Shown: piece after piece, positions 7,244 to 14,558 of the stretch | How positions within the stretch are numbered: position 1 is the first letter of the stretch | Layout of the letters: every line of letters begins with the position of its first letter | Translations under genes and position numbers: made by a program | The notes under the pieces: model-generated | What the model saw: the letters and a program-made list of their open reading frames with translations, nothing else | What the model was told of the DNA's origin: nothing | The model's database searches: none | Origin: Methylomarinum sp964442675 | GTDB taxonomy: Bacteria; Pseudomonadota; Gammaproteobacteria; Methylococcales; Methylomonadaceae | Assembly (NCBI GenBank): GCA_964442675.1 | Contig: CAYUAE010000019.1 | Span: forward strand, 1 to 20,738 | Reading direction: 5' to 3' | DNA: 20,738 nt

Positions 7244-7858
7244 ATGAGTGACAAACAACCGACATCTGAACAGGATTTGCCGGAGCAAGAGCAAGATTCT
7301 ACCCAAAATGAGGCTCAGGCAGAAAATACAGCGGATGACGATATTGAAACACTGAAGAAAAAGTTAGCCGAGGCTGAGAAAAAGGCCGAGGAAAATTGGG
7401 ATAAGGCGGTGCGTGCGGTCGCTGAAATGGAAAATATGAAGAAGCGTATTCAGCGTGACCTTGAAAATGCGCATAAATATAGTCTGGAGAAAATTGCTAA
7501 AGAATTGCTGACTGTTATTGATAGTCTGGAGTTAGGTATTCTGGCCGCAAACAGTGACCACCCTGAAGTGCAAAAGCATAAGGAAGGCAGCGAGTTAACT
7601 AAAAAGCAACTGGAAGCCGTATTTTCCAAGTTTAACATTGAAGCCATTGATCCAATGGGGCAGCCGTTTGATCCGGAAAAGCACCAGGCCATGTCAATGC
7701 AGCCGACATCGGAGGTCGAACCCAATACGGTTATCAATGTGTTTCAAAAGGGATACACCTTGAATGACCGTTTGATTCGGCCTGCGATGGTCGTTGTGTC
7801 CAAAGCGGATGACTCGCAAAAGCCCGATGAAAACACAAAAATTGATGAGCAGGCTTGA
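7244..7858 (+). CDS. grpE: GrpE, nucleotide exchange factor of DnaK
   Basis: GrpE releases ADP from DnaK and acts as a dimer and thermosensor. The 204-residue protein has an acidic disordered head (1-32), a long coiled-coil helix (about 33-80, including AEMENMKKRIQRD), a helical segment, and the beta-domain marked by FDPEKHQAM (142-150) and VFQKGYTLNDRLIRPAMVVVSK (166-187). I start at ATG 7244 because GGAG (7231-7234) lies 9 nt upstream; in-frame TTG 7229 and ATG 7238 are too close to that site. It lies 52 nt past hrcA and 62 nt before dnaK; its stop codon is part of a sigma32-like -35 box. Confidence 0.96.
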   Translation: MSDKQPTSEQDLPEQEQDSTQNEAQAENTADDDIETLKKKLAEAEKKAEENWDKAVRAVAEMENMKKRIQRDLENAHKYSLEKIAKELLTVIDSLELGILAANSDHPEVQKHKEGSELTKKQLEAVFSKFNIEAIDPMGQPFDPEKHQAMSMQPTSEVEPNTVINVFQKGYTLNDRLIRPAMVVVSKADDSQKPDENTKIDEQA

Positions 7859-7881
7859 AATTGCAATAACGAGCCGCATAT
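7854..7881 (+). promoter_or_regulatory. Second sigma32-type promoter, directly before dnaK
   Basis: A perfect CTTGAAA (7854-7860) overlapping the grpE stop is followed after 13 nt by CCGCATAT (7874-7881), a 6/7 match to the defined positions of CCCCATNT. The spacing is identical to the promoter before grpE. It would give extra dnaK transcript on heat shock. Confidence 0.7.
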
Positions 7882-7920
7882 TAGAACTAACACTAAATTT
7901 AAGAAAAACGGGAGAGATCA

Positions 7921-9858
7921 ATGGGAAAAATAATTGGAATTGACTTAGGAACCACAAATTCCTGTGTGGCAGTGCTGGAAAACGGCAAGCCTCGTGTGAT
8001 TGAAAATAGTGAGGGCGCAAGAACCACACCTTCGGTTATCGCATTTACCGATAACGATGAGGTTTTAGTCGGCCAGGCAGCCAAACGGCAGGCGGTCACG
8101 AATCCTGAGAACACGTTATTCGCCATCAAGCGCTTGATTGGGCGTAAATTTGATGATGATGTGGTACAAAAAGACATCAGCATGGTGCCTTATAAAATCG
8201 TTAAGGCTGAAAATGGTGATGCCTGGGTTGAAGTGCGTGGTAAGAAAATGGCGCCGCCTGAAGTGTCATCAAGAGTATTGATGAAGCTGAAAAAAGATGC
8301 TGAAGCATTTTTAGGTGAAGAAGTCACAGAAGCTGTCATCACGGTGCCGGCTTATTTTAACGACTCACAACGTCAGGCGACAAAAGATGCCGGACGGATT
8401 GCAGGTCTTGATGTCAAGCGGATTATCAACGAGCCAACGGCTGCAGCATTGGCTTATGGTATGGATAAAACGCCGGGTGATGTGACGCTGGCCGTTTATG
8501 ACTTAGGTGGCGGTACCTTTGATATTTCCATCATCGAAATTGCAGAAGTCGAAGGCGAGCATCAGTTTGAAGTATTGTCTACCAATGGTGATACCTTCTT
8601 AGGTGGTGAAGATTTTGACTTGAGAATCATTGATTATCTGGCAGATGAGTTCAAGAAAGATACTGGCATTGATTTGCATAACGATCCATTGGCACTGCAG
8701 CGTCTGAAGGAAGCTGCCGAAAAAGCCAAGATTGAGCTGTCATCAGCAGAACAAACCGATGTCAATCTGCCTTATGTGACGGCTGATGCTTCAGGGCCTA
8801 AGCATTTAAATGTCAAACTGACTCGTGCAAAACTGGAATCGCTGGTTGACGATCTGATTGAAAGAACGCGCAAACCGTGTGAACAAGCGTTGAAAGATGC
8901 GGGGTTATCAGCTTCCGACATCAATGACGTGATTCTGGTTGGTGGTCAGACGCGTATGCCTAAAGTTCAGGAGATGGTTAAAAACATCTTCGGCAAAGAG
9001 CCGCGCAAAGATGTTAATCCGGATGAAGCGGTGGCATTAGGTGCTGCGATTCAGGCGGGTGTATTAGGTGGCGATGTCAAAGATGTCTTGTTGCTGGATG
9101 TGACACCACTATCTTTGGGTATTGAAACCATGGGTGGTGTGATGACCAAGCTGATCGAGAAAAATACCACGATTCCGACCAGTGCATCACAGGTGTTTTC
9201 GACAGCAGAAGACAATCAGACTGCGGTAACGGTGCATGTTTTGCAAGGTGAGCGGGAAATGGCATCGGCGAACAAATCGCTGGGGCGGTTCGATTTGACC
9301 GATATTCCACCTGCACCACGCGGCGTGCCACAAATTGAGGTAACCTTCGATATTGATGCAAACGGTATTTTGAATGTGTCGGCTAAAGATAAAGCGACCG
9401 GAAAAGAGCAGTCGATTGTGATCAAGGCATCAAGTGGACTGTCTGAGGAGGAAGTCGAACGCATGATTAAAGATGCCGAGGCACATGCCGAAGAAGACAG
9501 AAAGCTAAAAGAGCTGGTGACGGCGCGTAATGAAGCGGAAGGCATGATTCATGCGACTGAAAAATCACTGGAAGAGCTGGGTGATCAGGTTTCCGGTGAT
9601 GAAAAATCAGCGATAGAAACAGCGATCAACGAACTGAAAGAAGCGATTAAAGGCGATGATAAAGATGCGATTGAGGCTAAAACCAAAGCCTTGACCGAAT
9701 TGTCAGGAAAATTGGCCGAAAAAGTTTATGCCCAGAAAGGCGGTGCGGAAGCTTCAGCAGAATCTGCCGCGGGGGCAGGGGCTGAATCGGCTTCTTCAAC
9801 AGATGACAGTGTTGTTGATGCTGAATTCGAAGAAGTTAAGGATGATGATAAAAAATAA
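7921..9858 (+). CDS. dnaK: Chaperone DnaK (Hsp70)
   Basis: DnaK is the ATP-dependent Hsp70 chaperone, working with DnaJ and GrpE. The 645-residue protein has the amino-terminal phosphate-binding IGIDLGTTNSCVAVLE, INEPTAAALAYG, the second phosphate loop YDLGGGTFDISI, ILVGGQTRMPKVQ, the interdomain linker DVLLLDVTPLSLGIETMGGVMTKLI, the substrate-binding beta domain and lid, an Ala/Ser-rich tail and the EEVKDDDKK terminus. Length and architecture are standard. A good GGGAGAG ribosome-binding site precedes the ATG. A strong terminator follows it, so dnaJ is not simply part of the same transcript. Confidence 0.98.
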   Translation: MGKIIGIDLGTTNSCVAVLENGKPRVIENSEGARTTPSVIAFTDNDEVLVGQAAKRQAVTNPENTLFAIKRLIGRKFDDDVVQKDISMVPYKIVKAENGDAWVEVRGKKMAPPEVSSRVLMKLKKDAEAFLGEEVTEAVITVPAYFNDSQRQATKDAGRIAGLDVKRIINEPTAAALAYGMDKTPGDVTLAVYDLGGGTFDISIIEIAEVEGEHQFEVLSTNGDTFLGGEDFDLRIIDYLADEFKKDTGIDLHNDPLALQRLKEAAEKAKIELSSAEQTDVNLPYVTADASGPKHLNVKLTRAKLESLVDDLIERTRKPCEQALKDAGLSASDINDVILVGGQTRMPKVQEMVKNIFGKEPRKDVNPDEAVALGAAIQAGVLGGDVKDVLLLDVTPLSLGIETMGGVMTKLIEKNTTIPTSASQVFSTAEDNQTAVTVHVLQGEREMASANKSLGRFDLTDIPPAPRGVPQIEVTFDIDANGILNVSAKDKATGKEQSIVIKASSGLSEEEVERMIKDAEAHAEEDRKLKELVTARNEAEGMIHATEKSLEELGDQVSGDEKSAIETAINELKEAIKGDDKDAIEAKTKALTELSGKLAEKVYAQKGGAEASAESAAGAGAESASSTDDSVVDAEFEEVKDDDKK

Positions 9859-9880
9859 GTCGATAAGACTTGTGTAACAG

Positions 9881-9914
9881 AAGAACTGCGTCAGGTTTTG
9901 GCGCAGTTCTTTTT
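9881..9914 (+). terminator. Rho-independent terminator of hrcA-grpE-dnaK
   Basis: AAGAACTGCG (9881-9890) pairs perfectly with CGCAGTTCTT (9902-9911). Further pairs including wobbles close the stem to a 3-nt loop. A T-run (9910-9914) follows, interrupted by G and then TTT. It begins 22 nt after the dnaK stop. Confidence 0.85.
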
Positions 9915-10031
9915 GTTTATGAATGCAAAAAACAGCAGGGTTGAAGTGTTTCATAGTTCGTAGGGTGGGTACGACTGCATAGCTGTCTTCGGCAGTTTTA
10001 CAGGAACTATGTTAAAATTAACGGTTTTCGA

Positions 10032-10078
10032 TTTTGACGCGCAATACGTATTTTCAGAGTGTGTATTGCGCATCAAAA
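10032..10078. repeat. Long inverted repeat in the dnaK-dnaJ gap
   Basis: TTTTGA (10032-10037) and GCGCAATAC (10039-10047) pair with GTATTGCGC (10063-10071) and TCAAAA (10073-10078), with a single C/A mismatch between the two blocks: 15 of 16 positions pair around a 15-nt loop. No T-tract follows on either strand, so it is not an ordinary terminator. It lies 73 nt before the dnaJ start and may be an operator, an mRNA leader structure or a small repeat element. Confidence 0.6.
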
Positions 10079-10150
10079 ACACACTATAGATTAATACTGA
10101 GGGTAAAAAAATCTCCTGCATTTTAATAGAAAAGGGAGGTTGATTGAATC

Positions 10151-11287
10151 ATGGCGAAAGAAGACTACTATAAAATTTTAGGGATAGCCAGGACGGCCAG
10201 TGAAGTCGAAATTAAGAAGAGTTATCGGCGGCTGGCGATGAAGTATCACCCTGATCGCAATAAGGATAATTCTGCAGAGGCTGAAATTAAATTTAAGGAA
10301 ATCAAAGAAGCTTATGAGGTGTTGTCCGACCCGAAAAAAAGATCTGCTTATGACCAGTTTGGCCATGCCGGTGTGGATAACTCATTTGGTGGTGCGGGTG
10401 GTTTCAGCGGCGCTGAAAGTTTCAGTGATATTTTTGGTGATGTATTCGGGGATATTTTTGGTGGCGGCGGTCGCCAGCGCAGCGGTGGTGCGCAACGCGG
10501 CGCGGATTTACGCTATAACCTGGAGTTGACGCTTGAAGAGGCTGTGCATGGAACCGAAGCAACGGTCAAAGTGCCGGTTATGGTCAAATGTGACGAATGC
10601 GGCGGTTCGGGCGCTAAAAAAGGCAGTGCTCCGGTTACCTGTACCACCTGTCATGGTCATGGTCAGGTCAGGATGCAGCAAGGCTTCTTTTCGATTCAGC
10701 AAACCTGCCCAACCTGTCACGGCTCGGGTCAGAAAATCAAAGACCCTTGTCGTAAATGCCACGGACAGGGGCGGGTTCAAGAGACTAAAACCTTGTCGGT
10801 CAAAGTGCCTGCCGGTGTTGATACCGGAGACAGGATTCGATTGGCTGGTGAAGGTGAAGCCGGGGTTATGGGTGGGCCTGCCGGTGACCTTTATGTTCAG
10901 GTTCACGTCAAGGAGCATCCGATTTTTACCCGGGATGGTGCGGATTTATATTGCGAGGTGCCGATTAATTTCCCGACAGCGTGTCTGGGTGGAGAGCTGG
11001 AGGTGCCAACTTTAGATGGCAAGGTTAAATTAAAAATACCGGCTGAAACGCAAACCGGAAAATTATTTCGTTTGCGCGGAAAGGGTGTAAAACCGGTGCG
11101 GGGCGGTCCGGCCGGTGATTTAATCTGCCGAGTCGTCATTGAAACACCGGTGAAACTGAATAAAGAGCAGCGCGAATTATTGGAAAAGTTGCGTGAATCA
11201 TTGTCAGGTGGCGGTAAGCATCATAGTCCTCAGGAGCATTCCTGGACGGATAGTGTTAAAAGCTTTTTTGATAAATTGACAGGATAA
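10151..11287 (+). CDS. dnaJ: Chaperone DnaJ (Hsp40)
   Basis: DnaJ stimulates DnaK ATPase and delivers unfolded substrates. The 378-residue type I protein has a J domain (1-70) with HPD at 33-35, a Gly/Phe-rich linker (about 75-118), and the zinc-binding domain with four CxxCxGxG repeats: CDECGGSG (147-154), CTTCHGHG (164-171), CPTCHGSG (186-193) and CRKCHGQG (200-207), followed by the two beta-sandwich domains. AGGGAGGT (10133-10140) is a strong ribosome-binding site. A terminator and a 292-nt gap separate it from dnaK, and I found no sigma32-like promoter in that gap; dapB follows after 3 nt. Confidence 0.98.
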   Translation: MAKEDYYKILGIARTASEVEIKKSYRRLAMKYHPDRNKDNSAEAEIKFKEIKEAYEVLSDPKKRSAYDQFGHAGVDNSFGGAGGFSGAESFSDIFGDVFGDIFGGGGRQRSGGAQRGADLRYNLELTLEEAVHGTEATVKVPVMVKCDECGGSGAKKGSAPVTCTTCHGHGQVRMQQGFFSIQQTCPTCHGSGQKIKDPCRKCHGQGRVQETKTLSVKVPAGVDTGDRIRLAGEGEAGVMGGPAGDLYVQVHVKEHPIFTRDGADLYCEVPINFPTACLGGELEVPTLDGKVKLKIPAETQTGKLFRLRGKGVKPVRGGPAGDLICRVVIETPVKLNKEQRELLEKLRESLSGGGKHHSPQEHSWTDSVKSFFDKLTG

Positions 11288-11290
11288 ATC

Positions 11291-12097
11291 ATGATACGAG
11301 TCGCTGTTGTCGGTGCCTCAGGGCGTATGGGGTTGTGTTTGATCAAAGCTGCTGCATTATCTGCAAAAACAGAGTTGACTGCGGCTGTCAGTCGGCCCGG
11401 TAGTTTGGCGGTCGGGCAGGATGCCGGGGAGTTGGCCGGGATTTCACATATTGGCATTACGGTGACTGATGATTTGTCTGCGGTAGTCGATTTATTTGAT
11501 GTGTTGATCGACTTTACCCGTCCGGAGCCTTCAATGGAATTTATTGAAGTTTGTCGCCTTGCGGGCAAGAAAATCGTTATTGGCACCACAGGCTATGATG
11601 ACCATCAAAAACAGAGAATTCAGGAGGTCGCCCAGGACATTGCTATCGTCATGGCTCCAAATATGAGTGTGGGTGTGAATTTGACGTTGAAGTTGCTGGA
11701 AATGACCGCGCAAGTGATGGGTGATTACACGGATATAGAAGTGATTGAAGCGCATCATCGGCATAAAGTAGATGCACCATCGGGAACGGCTTTGAGAATG
11801 GGCGAGGTAATCGCCGACACATTAGGGCGTGATTTAAAAACCTGTGCAATTTATGGCAGGGAAGGCGTAACCGGTGAACGTGATCGTAAAACAATTGGTT
11901 TTTCCACAATACGTGCAGGTGATATTGTCGGTGAGCACACTGTTATGTTTGCCGATGAAGGTGAGCGTGTTGAAATTACACATAAAGCTACCAGCCGTAT
12001 GACCTTTGCAAATGGTGCGGTTCGCGCGGCTGAATGGCTTGCCGATAAAACAAGCGGTCTGTATGACATGCAGGATGTCTTGGGCTTGAAAGCCTGA
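11291..12097 (+). CDS. dapB: 4-hydroxy-tetrahydrodipicolinate reductase
   Basis: DapB reduces hydroxy-tetrahydrodipicolinate with NAD(P)H in the lysine/diaminopimelate pathway. The 268-residue protein shows the nucleotide-binding VVGASGRMG (6-14), DFTRPE (74-79), VIGTTGYD (96-103), APNMSVGVN (122-130) and the family signature EAHHRHKVDAPSGTA (153-167). It starts 3 nt after dnaJ, with AGGATAA at the end of dnaJ serving as a ribosome-binding site, so the two are coupled. In many gammaproteobacteria dnaJ-dapB is followed by carA; here the C1-cofactor genes follow instead. Confidence 0.97.
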   Translation: MIRVAVVGASGRMGLCLIKAAALSAKTELTAAVSRPGSLAVGQDAGELAGISHIGITVTDDLSAVVDLFDVLIDFTRPEPSMEFIEVCRLAGKKIVIGTTGYDDHQKQRIQEVAQDIAIVMAPNMSVGVNLTLKLLEMTAQVMGDYTDIEVIEAHHRHKVDAPSGTALRMGEVIADTLGRDLKTCAIYGREGVTGERDRKTIGFSTIRAGDIVGEHTVMFADEGERVEITHKATSRMTFANGAVRAAEWLADKTSGLYDMQDVLGLKA

Positions 12098-12117
12098 TTG
12101 TGACAGATTGATAGCTC

Positions 12118-13026
12118 TTGGGCAGAATCGTAATTTTTACCGATGATCCGGGTTGGCATGGGGATCAGCTGCGGCTGTCTTTTGCCAGGCGGGGATTTGC
12201 GGCTGACTATGTTTCACTGACCTGCTGTCGATTGCAGTGTCAGCCAGGCTTGCCATACATTCAAATTCCAGGCTTTAAATCATTGCCGGATGCCGCCTTT
12301 GTGCGCGGCGTGCCGGGCGGTTCATTGCAGGAAGTCATTTTTTATCTGGATATTTTGCATGCACTGAAAATTGCCGGAGTGCCGGTCTATAATGATGCAG
12401 GTGCAGTTGAGCGAAGTGTCGATAAAGCCATGACCAGTGTATTGTTGCAACAGGCGGGCTTGCCTACGCCGCCGACCTGGGTGTTGCGTGACAGGGATGA
12501 GGCGTTGGCCATTGCAGAATCTGAGCTGACGGCCGGCCATTTGTTGATCAGTAAGCCAATATTTGGCTCGCAGGGTGAAGGGATTCGGCGTCTTGAAAAA
12601 ATGACCGACTTGTTCTGGTTGACCAGTAGTCAGGGGATTTATTATTTACAGCGGTTCATTACGTGTCACGGAAACGGCTATTCAGATATTCGAGTTTTTG
12701 TGATTAATGGCCAGGTGATGGCGGCTATGCGTAGAATGGGGCAATCATGGTTAAATAATGTCGCCAAAGGTGCCGTGTGCGAGACGATAAAAATATCGGA
12801 ATATTTATCGGATTTGGCGATTCAGGCCGTTGCAGCCTTGCAAATGGATTATGCAGGCGTCGATATTATTCAGGATGATGAAGGCCGCTATCATATTATT
12901 GAAGTAAATAGCATTCCGGCCTGGAAAGGCTTATATAAAACGACTGGCCTTAATATGGCGGACTATCTGGTAGCGGATCTGATTGAGCGCTATTTATCCT
13001 CATCTTTCAAATGCGGTGTGAATTAA
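12118..13026 (+). CDS. RimK-like ATP-grasp ligase (MptN-like) of the C1-cofactor cluster
   Basis: This 302-residue protein belongs to the RimK-type ATP-grasp family, which joins glutamate or similar groups to a carboxylate using ATP. Visible elements are an opening IVIFTDDPGWHG, the ATP-binding KPIFGSQGEGI (146-156), DIRVFV (190-195), NVAKGA (214-219), DYAGVDI (244-250) and the metal-binding IIEVNSIPAWKGL (260-272). Relatives include MptN, which adds glutamate to H4MPT in methanogens, and homologues occur in methylotroph H4MPT clusters. Its position between dapB and the CitG-like gene, two genes before fae, supports a role in H4MPT or methylofuran assembly; the substrate is unknown. I use the TTG at 12118, since no in-frame ATG or GTG gives the family amino-terminus; no strong Shine-Dalgarno is visible. 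Confidence 0.82.
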   Translation: MGRIVIFTDDPGWHGDQLRLSFARRGFAADYVSLTCCRLQCQPGLPYIQIPGFKSLPDAAFVRGVPGGSLQEVIFYLDILHALKIAGVPVYNDAGAVERSVDKAMTSVLLQQAGLPTPPTWVLRDRDEALAIAESELTAGHLLISKPIFGSQGEGIRRLEKMTDLFWLTSSQGIYYLQRFITCHGNGYSDIRVFVINGQVMAAMRRMGQSWLNNVAKGAVCETIKISEYLSDLAIQAVAALQMDYAGVDIIQDDEGRYHIIEVNSIPAWKGLYKTTGLNMADYLVADLIERYLSSSFKCGVN

Positions 13027-13027
13027 C

Positions 13028-13882
13028 ATGAGACAAGCCTTGGTTGAGGCATATCGGAAGGCATGTGAGGTTGAATTGCAAGCCTTCAAGCCGGGCAATG
13101 TGAGTGTTTATAGCGATGGGCATGACATGATAGTCGAAGATTTTAGAATCAGCCTGGATGTTAGTTCTGGTCCTATCTGTGATCCAAGCTACTCATTAGG
13201 CGAAAAAATATACTATGCCGTCCGTGCGACCCGGGAAGCTGTAGGCTGTAATACAAATTTGGGGATTATTCTGCTTTGTGCGCCCTTGATTCATGCGGTA
13301 CAAAATCGGCAAACAGGGCAGGCATTGCGGGACGCATTGTACGATGTGTTAAACGCGACAACGACGGATGATGCAGATTGGGTATTTCGTGCCATAACGC
13401 TGGCATCGCCGGGCGGGCTGGGCGATTCGGAGCAGGCGGATGTTTCCGAAAAGGCTTCGGTCACCTTGCTTGAAGCGATGGAAATAGCCGCAAATAAGGA
13501 TAGAATTGCTTATCAGTTCACATCTTGTTACAAAGATATTTTTGAATTTACAATTTTGCTGTATAATTCCATTCTAGCGAAATTTGGTAATTTTTATTGG
13601 GCGGCATTGGCTGTTTATGCAGGAATGCTGGCACAATATCCCGATAGCCATATTGAGCGCAAATATGGTCGGAAGTATTCTGGCTGGGTTTCTTCGCAGA
13701 TGCGGGAGATTCAGAAAGCATTGATCAATACCGATAACCCTGAATCATTGCTTCCGCTTCTATATGAAGTGGATCAAGCATTCAAGGAAAAAGGGATCAA
13801 TCCAGGTACGACGGCCGATATAACAGTGGCAACTGTACTGGTGGTGTTTTTGGAGCAGTTGGTCAATAGAGAATTCTGTTGA
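13028..13882 (+). CDS. CitG-like (triphosphoribosyl-dephospho-CoA synthase family) protein
   Basis: The 284-residue protein belongs to the CitG/MdcB superfamily (COG1767 type). CitG transfers a triphosphoribosyl group from ATP to dephospho-CoA, making a ribosyl glycosidic bond. Conserved-looking segments are ELQAFKPGNVS (16-26), NTNLGIILLCAPL (75-87), SPGGLGDSEQADV (127-139), HIERKYG (208-214) and NPGTTADITVATVLV (258-272). Homologues occur in H4MPT gene clusters of methylotrophs and in archaea, where no citrate lyase is involved, and none is in this window. It follows the ATP-grasp gene by 1 nt and precedes fae by 79 nt, so a role in C1-cofactor synthesis is likely. The reaction is not known to me. 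Confidence 0.85.
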   Translation: MRQALVEAYRKACEVELQAFKPGNVSVYSDGHDMIVEDFRISLDVSSGPICDPSYSLGEKIYYAVRATREAVGCNTNLGIILLCAPLIHAVQNRQTGQALRDALYDVLNATTTDDADWVFRAITLASPGGLGDSEQADVSEKASVTLLEAMEIAANKDRIAYQFTSCYKDIFEFTILLYNSILAKFGNFYWAALAVYAGMLAQYPDSHIERKYGRKYSGWVSSQMREIQKALINTDNPESLLPLLYEVDQAFKEKGINPGTTADITVATVLVVFLEQLVNREFC

Positions 13883-13961
13883 TTGGGCATAAATGGATTT
13901 GCCGATTTTTTTTGATTCATTCTTATTATTGTTTTTATTTTCTTTAGGAGAGAAAAGTAAA

Positions 13962-14471
13962 ATGGCTAAAATCAACAATTTACGTGTTGGCGAGTCTCTG
14001 GTTGGTGAAGGTAACGAAGTTGCTCACATTGATTTAATGATTGGACCTCGCGGTTCAGCAGCTGAGTCTGCATTTGCAAATTGCCTGACTAACAACAAAG
14101 ACGGCTTCTCCAGCTTGTTGGCTGTTGTTGCTCCTAACCTGATGGTTAAACCGGCTACTGTTATGTTCAACAAAGTCACCATTAAAGGTTCTAAACAAGC
14201 TGTTCAAATGTTTGGACCAGCACAGCGTGGTGTTGCCATGGCTGTTGCTGATTGTGTTGAAAACGGCACAATTCCTGCTGACGAAGCGGACGATCTGTTT
14301 GTTTCTGTGGGCGTATTCATTCACTGGTTGGCTGATGATGACGCTAAAATCCAGGAATACAACTACAAAGCGACTAAAGAAGCGTTAGAGCGTGCTGTTG
14401 CAGGTTCACCAACTGCAGCTGAAGTTGTTGCTCAAAAAGCGACTGCTGAGCATCCATTCGCTGCAAACTAA
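13962..14471 (+). CDS. fae: Formaldehyde-activating enzyme (Fae)
   Basis: Fae catalyses condensation of formaldehyde with tetrahydromethanopterin to methylene-H4MPT, the entry step of the main formaldehyde oxidation and detoxification route in many methylotrophs. The 169-residue protein carries the amino-terminal signature with the catalytic-type histidine (H22 in GNEVAHIDLMIGPRG), ANCLTNNKDGFSSLLAVVAPNLMVKP and AVADCVENGTIP, all characteristic of Fae. I start at ATG 13962, 8 nt after AGGAGAGA (13946-13953). Codon use is unlike the neighbours: rich in GCT, GTT and AAC, as in a very highly expressed gene. A T-rich leader precedes it and a strong terminator follows, so it is probably expressed mainly as its own unit. 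Confidence 0.97.
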   Translation: MAKINNLRVGESLVGEGNEVAHIDLMIGPRGSAAESAFANCLTNNKDGFSSLLAVVAPNLMVKPATVMFNKVTIKGSKQAVQMFGPAQRGVAMAVADCVENGTIPADEADDLFVSVGVFIHWLADDDAKIQEYNYKATKEALERAVAGSPTAAEVVAQKATAEHPFAAN

Positions 14472-14493
14472 GTTTTAGTTTAACAGGCGAAGA

Positions 14494-14522
14494 AATACCC
14501 CGCCCATGCGGGGTATTTTTTT
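14494..14522 (+). terminator. Rho-independent terminator of fae
   Basis: A perfect 10-bp stem, AATACCCCGC (14494-14503) with GCGGGGTATT (14508-14517), encloses a 4-nt loop CCAT and runs into seven T residues (14516-14522). It begins 22 nt after the fae stop. On the minus strand there is no T-run after the stem, so it serves mainly the plus strand. Confidence 0.96.
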
Positions 14523-14558
14523 GTCTGCTATTTTTGCTGGTTTATTATGAACCCGGTA

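Noticed and set aside
10508..10918. 136-codon minus-strand frame inside dnaJ, and similar long frames opposite dnaK, dapB and others
   Set aside because: They lie opposite unmistakable conserved genes, lack ribosome-binding sites and resemble no family, so they are by-products of the real reading frames.
13028..13882. citG of a citrate lyase or mdcB of a malonate decarboxylase system
   Set aside because: No lyase, decarboxylase or acyl-carrier genes are nearby, and the neighbours are C1-cofactor genes.
13893..13961. Longer Fae with an upstream ATG at 13893
   Set aside because: The extra 23 residues are Phe/Leu-rich translation of the T-rich leader, and the strong AGGAGAGA site serves the ATG at 13962.
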